From Candidatus Zixiibacteriota bacterium (GTDB lineage: Bacteria; Zixibacteria; MSB-5A5; GN15; FEB-12), in contig JAGLXI010000143.1 of assembly GCA_023132995.1 (NCBI GenBank), forward strand, positions 1 to 20,319: 20,319 nt of DNA. Direction: 5' to 3'. The notes beneath the pieces were generated by a model. It ran no database searches. It saw only the letters and a program-made list of their open reading frames with translations, and was not told where the DNA came from. Each line of letters starts with the position of its first letter. Positions within the stretch are counted from its first letter, which is position 1. The position numbers and the translations under genes are program-made. Positions 1-7,287 of this stretch are shown here, piece by piece.

Positions 1-106
1 ACATTAATTGTGAGTCAATTCGCAAAGTGACGCAACTTCGGTTTCGCTTGGTTTCTGGGAACATCTGAGCTATTTTTACGGTGAGTATGCCAAGGGCATT
101 TTCTTT

Positions 107-850
107 GTGATTGCCTCGGCACTATTTGTTCTGGCAGTGCCGGCCATTCTTACGAGACCGGCCAAGCTTTGGGGGATGGTCATTAGAGTCGCGAAAAGAA
201 CAACCGATATCGTTGCTGCTGTGGTGGGGTTGATTCTGACTATCCCGGTCTGGCTGATCATGCCCATCCTAATCAAGCTTGGGTCCTCTGGACCGGTGTT
301 TTACACGCAGGTGCGAGTTGGAGCCAACCAGCGCCGACGCAGCCGGCGTTATTGCCAGCGGACCGATGTGCCCGACCGCCGCAGCCGGGAGCGCCGCCGC
401 GATGACTACAATGGTCGGTTGTTCAAGCTGATCAAGTTCCGCACCATGGTTGCCGATGCCGAGAGAGCCAGTGGCCCGATATGGGCTACTAAGAACGATC
501 CCCGGGTTACCCGACTGGGAGCGCTGATGCGCAAAACACGGTTGGATGAGATTCCACAGTTTCTGAACATCCTAAAAGGGGACATGTCTCTGATTGGCCC
601 GCGACCGGAGCGTCCCAATTTCGTCGGCGAGCTTTGCGGGAAAATCGACGACTACTCTCGGCGGTTGGAAATCAGGCCCGGTCTGACCGGTCTGGCCCAG
701 GTCGAGACCGGCTATGATTCATCGCTTACTTCTGTAGCGGAGAAAGTCAAGTACGACATCAAGTACATAGACAACTGGTCATACTGGCTGGATGTGAGGA
801 TCATGCTCAAGACGGTGATGGTCGTTCTCACGGGCAAGGGAGCCTTTTAG
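107..850 (+). CDS. Bacterial sugar transferase (polyprenyl-phosphate sugar-1-phosphate transferase)
   Basis: By family this enzyme transfers a sugar-1-phosphate from a nucleotide sugar to undecaprenyl phosphate at the inner membrane, the first step of capsule, exopolysaccharide or O-antigen repeat synthesis. The C-terminal two thirds carry the family signatures: GPVFYTQVRVG, LFKLIKFRTM, the catalytic Asp-Glu pair in TRLDEIPQFLNIL, GDMSLIGPRPERP and RPGLTGLAQV. A hydrophobic segment near residues 31-56 is the usual membrane-anchoring (re-entrant) helix. Between VRVGANQ and YNGRLFK there is an Arg-rich insert of about 28 residues, where many homologues have only a few. The GTG at 107 has an AAGGG about 10 nt upstream. 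An in-frame ATG at 176 would give the shorter, more typical N-terminus, so the start is uncertain. The frame is also open upstream to position 14. Family assignment is firm; the sugar substrate cannot be told. Confidence 0.93.
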   Translation: MIASALFVLAVPAILTRPAKLWGMVIRVAKRTTDIVAAVVGLILTIPVWLIMPILIKLGSSGPVFYTQVRVGANQRRRSRRYCQRTDVPDRRSRERRRDDYNGRLFKLIKFRTMVADAERASGPIWATKNDPRVTRLGALMRKTRLDEIPQFLNILKGDMSLIGPRPERPNFVGELCGKIDDYSRRLEIRPGLTGLAQVETGYDSSLTSVAEKVKYDIKYIDNWSYWLDVRIMLKTVMVVLTGKGAF

Positions 851-880
851 GGCCTGTTCCGTGCGTTCAACGAAAGCTTG

Positions 881-910
881 AGGCCGCGACCTTCGCGGCC
901 TTTCTTTTTT
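881..910 (+). terminator. Rho-independent terminator after the sugar transferase gene
   Basis: A perfect 8-bp GC-rich stem (882-889 with 893-900) closes a 3-nt loop. It is followed at once by the T-rich tract TTTCTTTTTT (901-910). It lies 31 nt after the sugar transferase stop and separates that gene from the PEGA-domain gene. Confidence 0.92.
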
Positions 911-993
911 CTTGTACTTGTCATTGTCGCTTGAGTATCTTGTCGGCGAAGGAATGCTGTAAAAGATAGCAATCAAACACAGGGTAGATCAGT

Positions 994-1718
994 ATGTTGA
1001 AAAGGATTTTGACAGCTATCTTGGTGGTTCTGTTCTTCCCGGCGCTGTCTTTGGCGCAGGATGCCGCCCAGGGGGACGTAACCATACGATCCGACCCACA
1101 GGGAGCTCTGGTTACTCTTACGGGGGAGATGATCGTCTCGGGAGTCACGCCCGCCCGGTTTCGACAGTTGCTGATCGGAAAATACATCGTCAGCGTCGAA
1201 AGGCCGGGTTACGAGAGGTACACTTCCAGGGCGTTCCTCGATCCCTCTCGCTCGATGGAGATTGACGTCAAGCTTACTCCCAAGACACGGTTCAAGGCTG
1301 CCGTGAGGTCTCTGGTTGTTCCCGGCTGGGGCAATACTACTCCGGTCAGAGGAAAAAGGCATTTGCCCTGGCGGTTCTGACGCTCGGTTCGGCCGCAGCC
1401 TATCTGGTCGCCGACAACGATTTCGATGACAAGAACGATGAGTATGAGGCAGTCCGGCAGCAGTACGACGACGCCGGGACAACGGCCGAACGCCAGAGGC
1501 TCTGGCCGGCGTTGCGAACCAGCAGGCAGGATGCTTACAATGCTGAAACGGTTCGCCGGATCACTCTTGGTGCCATAGTGGGTTGCTGGGGGCTGAACCT
1601 GCTGGACGCCCTTATATTCTTCCCCGACGAACGAGCAGACATCAGGGTCAAAGGCTTCAGTATCCATCCCGAGGCTGGTTTCGATCGGGTCGGGTTGACA
1701 ATAGTACGAAGTTTCTAA
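994..1718 (+). pseudogene. PEGA-domain / DUF5683-like membrane protein, split by a -1 frameshift
   Basis: As read, an ATG at 994 (AGGGT 8 nt upstream) gives 128 residues ending at 1380. They comprise a signal peptide (about residues 1-21, ending LSLAQ), a PEGA-like domain (DVTIRSDPQGALVTLTG, then GKYIVSVERPGYERY) and an abrupt unrelated tail after VVPGWGN. Read from 1332 in the next frame, the sequence stays open to 1718 and begins QYYSGQRKKAFALAVLTLG. This restores the PGWGQYYSGQ motif typical of DUF5683-like C-terminal membrane domains. It continues through LGAIVGCWGLNLLDAL and ends at a TAA. One lost base in the G run at 1328-1331 explains everything, and the intact product would be about 241 residues. 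Such proteins are predicted envelope-anchored; PEGA domains are thought to bind surface material. The frameshift may be a real mutation or an assembly error. The 3' part alone could only start at an internal codon near 1512. Confidence 0.85.
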
Positions 1719-1734
1719 GCGGACTGGGTGAGTT

Positions 1735-3276
1735 ATGAGAAAAGCAGTTGCCGTTTCGCTGATAGTGCTGGCTATGGCCACGGCCGGTTGTGACCGGACG
1801 ATCGAGAGCAAAGACCCGCCGCAAGCCTTCCCTCAGGCAGGCCCGGTTCCCGTTAATGTCGAAGCCCTGGTCAATGACGGCTCGGTGACTTTGACCTGGG
1901 AGATTTCCGACAGCTCTTCGGTGGCTTGGTATCGTGTATGGGTCTCCGATTCCACAGCGGAGGACTTCAGCCTGCGCGACTCAACCACCGGATTCAGCCT
2001 GAACCTTGACGGTCTGGTAATGAACCGGCGGTATTCCTTCCTGGTCGGCGCCGTGACAACAGACGGGATCGAAGGGTTCCCCTCGGAGGTGGTATCGGCT
2101 CGTGTCTCACGCCTGTCGATCATGATTGAGTCCGGCCGGGAGTTCACCATGGACAGAGAGGTCGTGGTGCAGGTGAACGGTCAACCGGCTACTTCGCACA
2201 TGATCCTGTCGGAGAGCGCCGGTTTCCAGGACGCGGTCTGGCGGCCCTACGTTTCACAGGCGGTTTTCACACTCTCTAACGGCGACGGTGTCAAGACCGT
2301 CTATGCCAGGTTTCAGTTTGAGGATGGTTCCCAGTCGGGCGATCCGTTGTCGGACAACATCAATCTTGATACGTACGCCCGCATTAACTCCGTTACGTTC
2401 AGTCCGTCCGGGACGACCTTTGCGGCCGGCGATACGATCACGTTTGAACTGGTTGCCGGCGAGGCTGGGGGGGAAGCGTCGGTCTCATTCGCAGGGTCCG
2501 GACAGATCAGGCTTTTCGATGATGGTTCCGGCGACGGCACGTATACCTGGTGGTATGTAGTGCCCAACAACTTCAGGCTCGACCACGGCACTGTTACCGG
2601 TTCGTTCACCGATGCAGCCGGCAACCAGGCTCCCCGGCTTGATTCGCCCGTGCTGCTGAACATCGTCAGCCCGCCGCCGCCAGTGACTCTGTCGGCTCAG
2701 GCTGAGTCGACTTTCGAGATTGTCCTGAGTTGGACTGTCTCTCAGAGCGACGATTTCTCCGCTTACCGCCTGTTCCGGGACGACACTGCGGCGGTGACGG
2801 AGAACTCGATGCTGCTGAAGACTCTCACCAGTTCCTCTGCTCGGAGCTACACTGATACCACTCTCAACGACAACACGACCTATTACTACCGGGTCTATGT
2901 TTGCGACAATTCCGGTCTGTGGGCGTCCTCCAATGTTGACAGCGCTGCCACTTTTGAGAACAGCGCTCCCGAAGAAGTAGAGTTTATCGCCCTGGTGGAG
3001 TCGGATTCGACGGTCGCCGGCCTGAGTTGGTCAATCAGCGCGGAAGACGATTTCGAATCATACCGGATCTACCGGGACACCGAGGCCGGGGTTGACAGTT
3101 CCGACGTGCTGGTAGCGATTGTCAGCGACCGTGGCAGCAGCAGTTATCAATCCCACCTGCCGTGGGCGCAGCCTGGAGTAGATTCCATCTATTTCAGACT
3201 GTACGTGCGTGACAGGCACGGGCTAATGACCGGTTCCGAGTTGCGAAGCGTCCCTGCTCCGGTGCGCACAGAGTAG
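1735..3276 (+). CDS. Fibronectin type III repeat lipoprotein
   Basis: A predicted lipoprotein of 513 residues. The signal peptide ends in the lipobox ATAGC, with Cys19 as the lipidated residue. Asp follows at +2, which in enterobacteria favours inner-membrane retention, though that rule may not hold here. At least three FnIII-like modules are visible: about residues 38-125 (SVTLTWEISD, RVWVSDS), 315-408 (FEIVLSWTVSQSDDFSAYRL, TTYYYRVYVCDNSGLW) and 412-508 (VAGLSWSISAEDDFESYRIY). A different beta-rich region at about 128-310 contains GDTITFELVAG and FDDGSGDGTYTWWY, reminiscent of bacterial Ig-like repeats. No catalytic motif is seen, so a structural, adhesive or scaffold role is likely. The ATG has GGTGAG just upstream and lies 16 nt after the frameshifted PEGA gene, suggesting one transcript. 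Confidence 0.9.
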   Translation: MRKAVAVSLIVLAMATAGCDRTIESKDPPQAFPQAGPVPVNVEALVNDGSVTLTWEISDSSSVAWYRVWVSDSTAEDFSLRDSTTGFSLNLDGLVMNRRYSFLVGAVTTDGIEGFPSEVVSARVSRLSIMIESGREFTMDREVVVQVNGQPATSHMILSESAGFQDAVWRPYVSQAVFTLSNGDGVKTVYARFQFEDGSQSGDPLSDNINLDTYARINSVTFSPSGTTFAAGDTITFELVAGEAGGEASVSFAGSGQIRLFDDGSGDGTYTWWYVVPNNFRLDHGTVTGSFTDAAGNQAPRLDSPVLLNIVSPPPPVTLSAQAESTFEIVLSWTVSQSDDFSAYRLFRDDTAAVTENSMLLKTLTSSSARSYTDTTLNDNTTYYYRVYVCDNSGLWASSNVDSAATFENSAPEEVEFIALVESDSTVAGLSWSISAEDDFESYRIYRDTEAGVDSSDVLVAIVSDRGSSSYQSHLPWAQPGVDSIYFRLYVRDRHGLMTGSELRSVPAPVRTE

Positions 3277-3287
3277 GGTCGGTTCCG

Positions 3288-4133
3288 GTGAACACCCTGG
3301 CTGCAATAAATCGCTTTGTCGGGCTCTTTCTTGATACATTCAAGCAATTCGGCCGGGGACGCATCTGGCTGCCGCTATTGGCCTATTTCGCCCTGTCCTG
3401 GCTGGTGTTCTACGCTCATTACCAGCACCTGTCGCCTGTTTTTCACGACCTGATAGAAGCCTGGACCGGTCTTATAAGCCCCCGAAGGGCAGTAGGCTTC
3501 TCTCATTATCCAGGTCATTTTCTGATGCTGCCCTTCTTCTTTGACTGGACCAGGCTGGCTGTCGGCCTTCTATTCGAGGGGGTAGCGTTGGGGGCGGCGG
3601 CGCTGATGTTTTCCGACAGATTCCTCGAAGTGGAAAAGGCGGACCGTTCCTCATTCCGGCTGATTCTGCCCTCGTGGATACATCTTGCTGTGGGCTGGGT
3701 AGTCCTGAACGGATTGATGTTAGCCACCACGATTCTTCTGACATCGTGGTTGGAGGGCTGGCTTGCTGGCTCGCCACGAAGGACAGCGGCCTTGGAGTTC
3801 GTGTTGATGCCGGGCATTTATATCGGCCTGCTGGCGCTTTTCCTGTTCGTCATACCGGCCATTGCCGTGTACGGCGAGACGGTTGTGCAGGCCATAAAGC
3901 GATCCCTGGGCATTTTCTGGCGTCATCCCCTGACCTGCCTGGCCCTGGCCACGGCGATCCTGGCCGGACCGCTCGCCGTGTCCTTTGTCGCCGGGCGACC
4001 AGTAATGATCGTAGAGAAATTCAATCCGGAACTGATCTACTGGATACTCCTGGCAGGGCTGGTGATTGATCTGATCGCCAGCTTCGTCTGGATGGGTACG
4101 GCAGTGCGCTTTCTCGTTGACGAGGAAGACTGA
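3288..4133 (+). CDS. Polytopic integral membrane protein of unknown function
   Basis: A 281-residue protein starting at GTG, 11 nt after the FnIII lipoprotein stop, so probably co-transcribed and possibly translationally coupled. About six hydrophobic segments are visible, near residues 26-45, 80-105, 128-152, 168-198, 215-237 and 250-272. The stretch VYGETVVQAIKRSLGIFWRH after a hydrophobic segment resembles the layout of small membrane-protein families of the DUF4013/YciC kind, where a conserved amphipathic helix precedes a transmembrane pair. The similarity is too general for a family call. No catalytic residues are recognisable. The location suggests an envelope function shared with the two upstream genes. 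Confidence 0.82.
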   Translation: MNTLAAINRFVGLFLDTFKQFGRGRIWLPLLAYFALSWLVFYAHYQHLSPVFHDLIEAWTGLISPRRAVGFSHYPGHFLMLPFFFDWTRLAVGLLFEGVALGAAALMFSDRFLEVEKADRSSFRLILPSWIHLAVGWVVLNGLMLATTILLTSWLEGWLAGSPRRTAALEFVLMPGIYIGLLALFLFVIPAIAVYGETVVQAIKRSLGIFWRHPLTCLALATAILAGPLAVSFVAGRPVMIVEKFNPELIYWILLAGLVIDLIASFVWMGTAVRFLVDEED

Positions 4134-4429
4134 ACCGCTGCCAGCCAGGTACACTTCCTTCATCAGGTTACTGATCGGACAACTCATGCCTTGAGCGCCC
4201 GGGCGACCAACGGCATTTCTGCGTGGAATCGTACTGATTCCTCATCAGCGTACGACGGCGGTTGTCCTGCAGACAATTGATTCAGTTTCGAGGTCGGGCG
4301 TTCGCTTATCATCAGTCGTGGAAGTTCGCAGAGTGGGCCGAGACTCCGAGAATCATGCTTTTGGTGCTACACAATTCCCGATATCCGCCGATAAAGCCCT
4401 GTAGGGAATGGTATTGGGTAATTGGAGAT
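4134..4429. other. Intergenic region with small inverted repeats upstream of the sigma-54 regulator
   Basis: No credible gene is present in these 296 bases. Two inverted repeats are visible. One is at 4229-4255: TCGTACTGAT pairs with ATCA-GC-GTACGA across a 5-nt loop, with a 2-nt bulge. The other is at 4262-4276: TTGTC/GACAA around CTGCA. Neither has a T-tract, so they are not obvious terminators. I see no convincing -35/-10 pair or -24/-12 element here. Confidence 0.5.
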
Positions 4430-5860
4430 ATGAAGAAAATCCTCCTGGTAGACGACGACAAAGACCTGTCCCAATCGCTGGCAAATCTGTTCGATCCCGA
4501 GAAGTTCAGGTTCCAGTTTCTTGAGGACGGTACCGAGGTAAGTCGCGTCGTCAGCGAAAGCCGCGACATAGATCTGGTGATGCTCGACGTCAACCTTCCG
4601 AGCCTGTCTGGACTGGAGGTCCTGAAACAACTGCGTGAGGTAAAGGAAGGTCTCCCCGTCATTGTCATCTCCGGGTTCGTATCGACCGACGACGCTATGG
4701 AGGCTATGAGGGAGGGAGCCTTCGAGTACCTGACCAAACCCTTTCAGATAGAAAAGCTGATCGACACCGTCAACAAGGCTTGTGGGTTTTCGACGAACCT
4801 CACGAACCCGTATGCCGATGTCAAGGAGACGACGCCGGCTCACGGAGTGGGAGAGATCGTCGGTCAGTCACCGGAGATCGTTGAGATAGCCAAGCTGATA
4901 GGGCAGGTTGCCAACAGCGACGCCGCCGCCCTGATCATCGGCGAATCCGGGACCGGCAAGGAACTGGTGGCGCGCGCCATACATCGGAACTCGCGACGCC
5001 ACGCCAACCCCTTTCTGTCTGTGAACTGCGCCGCTCTTCCTGAGGCGCTTCTCGAATCGGAGCTGTTCGGTCATGAGAAAGGCGCGTTCACCGGCGCCTA
5101 CTTCAAGCGCATCGGCAAGTTTGAGCAGGCCGACAACGGCACTCTCTTTCTTGATGAAATCGCCGATATGTCGATGCTCACCCAGTCTAAGCTGCTGCGC
5201 GTGCTTCAGGAAAAGCAGTTTGAGCGGGTCGGCGGCAACGAACAGATCAACGTCAATGTCCGCATCGTGGCTGCGACCAACAAATCGCTCGTGCAATGTA
5301 TGAAGGACGGCTCGTTCCGTGTTGATCTGTTCTACAGACTGAAGGTCGTTTCGCTTTACATCCCACCCCTGCGCGAACGCCGTGCCGATATCTCTATGCT
5401 CGTAAACCATTTCTGCGAGCGGTTTGCCAGCCAGCTCAACCAGTCGGTCAGGAGTGTTTCCAAGAAGGCCATGCAGATGCTGACGAAGTATCAGTGGCCC
5501 GGCAACGTTCGCGAACTGGAAAACAACATCCAGAACGCACTGGTGATGTCCAAGGGTGACACGCTGCAGCCGGAAGACTTCCCGGTATTCTCCGAGGACA
5601 AATCCAGGACACAGGTTGACATATCGTCACTGAAAGACGACTACACCGACAGTTTCAAAAAGATCGTTGACCCCATCATGCCCAGGCTTATTACCGGCTC
5701 ACCCGGCGGCGTATTCCACTTTTTGGAATCAGCCTTCGAGCGGGCGGTGATCTCGTCGTGTCTGAAGCATTTCGACGGCAACCAGGTCAAGACATCTGAG
5801 GCTCTTGGCATTTCCCGCAACACGCTTCGCGACCGCATCTCGCGCTACGGGTTGTACTAG
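4430..5860 (+). CDS. NtrC-family sigma-54-dependent response regulator
   Basis: A 476-residue cytoplasmic transcription activator with three domains. The receiver domain (1-120) has the acidic pocket DDD at 8-10, phosphoacceptor Asp53 in MLDVNLP, Ser81 and Lys103. The AAA+ domain (about 140-375) has Walker A GESGTGKE (171-178), an intact sigma-54-contacting GAFTGA loop (218-223), Walker B LFLDEI (Asp242/Glu243), the arginine-finger region FRVDLFYRL and sensor II GNVRELEN (from 358). A Fis-type helix-turn-helix ends the protein (436-476; EALGISRNTLRDRI). All residues needed for phosphorylation-controlled, ATP-driven activation of RNA polymerase-sigma-54 are present. I chose the ATG at 4430, preceded by GGAGA, because the frame upstream to 4262 has no regulator-like sequence. 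No histidine kinase lies nearby, so it is an orphan. Its stop codon overlaps the target site of the adjacent IS630-derived element. Confidence 0.96.
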   Translation: MKKILLVDDDKDLSQSLANLFDPEKFRFQFLEDGTEVSRVVSESRDIDLVMLDVNLPSLSGLEVLKQLREVKEGLPVIVISGFVSTDDAMEAMREGAFEYLTKPFQIEKLIDTVNKACGFSTNLTNPYADVKETTPAHGVGEIVGQSPEIVEIAKLIGQVANSDAAALIIGESGTGKELVARAIHRNSRRHANPFLSVNCAALPEALLESELFGHEKGAFTGAYFKRIGKFEQADNGTLFLDEIADMSMLTQSKLLRVLQEKQFERVGGNEQINVNVRIVAATNKSLVQCMKDGSFRVDLFYRLKVVSLYIPPLRERRADISMLVNHFCERFASQLNQSVRSVSKKAMQMLTKYQWPGNVRELENNIQNALVMSKGDTLQPEDFPVFSEDKSRTQVDISSLKDDYTDSFKKIVDPIMPRLITGSPGGVFHFLESAFERAVISSCLKHFDGNQVKTSEALGISRNTLRDRISRYGLY

Positions 5861-5871
5861 TGTAGTGCGTC
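5856..5871 (+). repeat. Left terminal inverted repeat of the IS630-like element
   Basis: A 16-bp sequence that is exactly the reverse complement of 6080-6095. It includes the CTAG target and overlaps the stop codon of the sigma-54 regulator gene. Confidence 0.9.
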
Positions 5872-6093
5872 ATAGTAATCTTGACATATAATGAAAGTGG
5901 ATGTAATGTCATGAATCATGAGCAGAATAGCATCCCCAGTTGTGCTTACTCAAGAAGAACAGGTCACTGTCGATTCGTGGGCTCGGAGCAGAAGCCTGTC
6001 GCTGCGCCTAGTGCAACGCGCTCGCGTGGTGCAGGTTGAGAGCATCTTGGACAAAATCACCAAATGTAAAGAAGCGTTGGACGCACTACACTA
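5858..6093 (+). mobile_element. Internally deleted IS630-family element (MITE-like), 232 bp plus TA duplication
   Basis: Perfect 16-bp inverted repeats bound the segment: ACTAGTGTAGTGCGTC at 5856-5871 and its exact reverse complement at 6080-6095. Both ends lie in CTAG, and a TA dinucleotide flanks each side (5858-5859 and 6092-6093). This matches the TA target duplication of IS630/Tc1-mariner transposases. Inside is a 58-codon reading frame whose start matches IS630 transposase N-termini and whose end matches their C-termini, so most of the transposase gene is gone. The element is non-autonomous and would need a full-length relative to move. It fills most of the gap between the sigma-54 regulator and sbcD. 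Confidence 0.88.
5881..5907 (+). promoter_or_regulatory. Possible sigma-70-type promoter inside the IS630-like element
   Basis: A perfect TTGACA (5881-5886) is followed after 15 bp by TGTAAT (5902-5907), a 5/6 match to the -10 box. The spacing is short but tolerable. It lies just before the transposase-derived ATG at 5918, where an IS630 transposase promoter is expected. There is no clear ribosome binding site. Confidence 0.4.
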
Positions 6094-6094
6094 G
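5918..6094 (+). pseudogene. Mini-transposase remnant: IS630 N-terminus joined in frame to its C-terminus
   Basis: The 58-residue frame starts MSRIASPVVLTQEEQVTVDS and goes on WARSRSLSLRLVQRARVVQ. This is the typical IS630-family N-terminus (acidic helix, then an S-x-R-L-x-x-RARVV helix-turn-helix start). It then passes directly to ESILDKITKCKEALDALH, like the last helix of IS630 transposases. The catalytic DDE core is absent, so the product cannot cut DNA. The junction near 6038-6042 keeps the frame, so a small DNA-binding peptide could in principle still be made. Whether it is expressed is unknown. Confidence 0.72.
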
Positions 6095-6095
6095 T
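6080..6095 (-). repeat. Right terminal inverted repeat of the IS630-like element
   Basis: The exact reverse complement of 5856-5871. The TAG stop of the mini-transposase frame uses the right-hand TA duplication. Confidence 0.9.
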
Positions 6096-6136
6096 CCCTC
6101 GCGGCGCACGTCGCATACGACAGCCACGAATTCCAG

Positions 6137-6165
6137 TTTCAGTATCAATTCTGATAGGCTATACT
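6137..6165 (+). promoter_or_regulatory. Possible sbcD promoter giving a leaderless transcript
   Basis: TATACT at 6160-6165 matches the -10 box at 5 of 6 positions. With a 17-bp spacer it is preceded by a weak -35 (TTTCAG, 6137-6142). The expected start site, about 7 nt after the -10 box, falls on the A of the sbcD ATG at 6172. That gene has no clear Shine-Dalgarno sequence. Confidence 0.4.
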
Positions 6166-6171
6166 AAGCAG

Positions 6172-7287
6172 ATGAGAATCTGTCATTTCGCCGACAGCCA
6201 CTTGGGAGCGGGCGAGAACCACCCACGGCGAGGCAAGAGCGGGCTCACGCTCCGGCAGGAAGACATGATCACCGCCTTCTGTGAGGCGGTCGACAAGATC
6301 ATCCGGATCAAACCGGACCTCTGCATTCATGCCGGCGATCTGTTTCACTCCGTTCGCCCCATCAATCGCGTTATGGCCATAGCCGGAGAGCAGTTCTATC
6401 GATTGGCGCAGGAGAACGGTATCCCGACCGTGATAATCGGCGGCAATCACGACACTCCAAAACAGCCGCACCTCGGCTCCGCTCTGGAAGTGTATAGCAG
6501 GATCGAGAATCTCCACATCGCAGCCGGGGGAGAAATCGAAGTCTTTGAGATCGGCGACTGCAAGTGCCACGCTCTCCCGCATTGCCTGACTACCGACGCT
6601 CAGAATGAACAACTCACACGCTGCCTTCCGGACCCGAACGCGAGGTACAACGTCCTTATCGCTCACGGCGTAGCGGCGGGAATGCGGGAGTTCTCCATGG
6701 CTGATCTCGGCGAGCAGGAGTTACCGCTGGATATCCTGGACCGCTTTGACTATGCCGCTCTGGGTCACTTTCACAACTTCTGCCAGGTGAGCCGGCGGGC
6801 TTTCTATGCCGGGTCGACGGAGCGGCTCTCGCAATCAGAGAGAACCGCCGCCAAGGGTTTCGCGGTGGTCGATTTGGAACCGTTCCGAGTCAGTTTCCAT
6901 GAGATCAACTGCCGCCAGATGGTCGATATCGCCGCCATTGACGCTACCGGAAAAAGAGGAGACGAGTTAGCCCGAATACTCCGGGAACAGATCGAACGGG
7001 TCGACGCCGGTGACAAGATCGTCCGCGTGAGCGTCACCGGCGTCAGCGAGGAAACGCTCAAGACGATACCCGCTCAGGAGATCGCCGCCCTCAAGCAGAA
7101 CTCCTTCGCCCTTGATATTCGTTTCGAAAAGGAGAAGGCCGATGGTGTCGCGCCGGAGTTTGGGCGGTCATCGATAGGTCGGCTCGATGTTGCCTTTGTT
7201 GAGTTCCTCGATACGGTGGAGTTGGAGGGTTTCGATCGGCAGAGGCTGAAGCGCGAGGCTTTGCAGTACCTGGCGGTTGAGGAGTAA
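6172..7287 (+). CDS. sbcD: DNA repair exonuclease, SbcD/Mre11-type metallophosphoesterase
   Basis: A 371-residue calcineurin-like phosphoesterase with the full set of Mre11/SbcD metal-binding motifs: Asp8 and His10 (FADSHLG), Asp56 and His59 (GDLFH), Asn92-His93-Asp94 (GGNHD), His165 (LIAHG) and His199/His201 (GHFH). Homologues are Mn-dependent 3'-5' dsDNA exonucleases and ssDNA endonucleases that process blocked ends and hairpins together with an SMC-like ATPase (SbcC/Rad50). The region after about residue 235 would form the capping and C-terminal domains. No sbcC or rad50 gene follows; the next gene is on the other strand. An ATPase partner must be encoded elsewhere, or this is a stand-alone nuclease. 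The ATG at 6172 begins directly with the DxH-bearing strand, so it is the natural start. Confidence 0.93.
   Translation: MRICHFADSHLGAGENHPRRGKSGLTLRQEDMITAFCEAVDKIIRIKPDLCIHAGDLFHSVRPINRVMAIAGEQFYRLAQENGIPTVIIGGNHDTPKQPHLGSALEVYSRIENLHIAAGGEIEVFEIGDCKCHALPHCLTTDAQNEQLTRCLPDPNARYNVLIAHGVAAGMREFSMADLGEQELPLDILDRFDYAALGHFHNFCQVSRRAFYAGSTERLSQSERTAAKGFAVVDLEPFRVSFHEINCRQMVDIAAIDATGKRGDELARILREQIERVDAGDKIVRVSVTGVSEETLKTIPAQEIAALKQNSFALDIRFEKEKADGVAPEFGRSSIGRLDVAFVEFLDTVELEGFDRQRLKREALQYLAVEE

Noticed and set aside
4262..4429. Extended N-terminus for the sigma-54 regulator.
   Set aside because: The open frame has no receiver-like sequence and no ribosome site at its start. The protein family begins at the MKKILLVDDD sequence encoded from 4430.
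5881..5892. TTGACA directly followed by TATAAT read as a strong promoter.
   Set aside because: The two hexamers are adjacent with no spacer, so they cannot serve as one promoter. TTGACA with TGTAAT at 15 bp is the more plausible pair.
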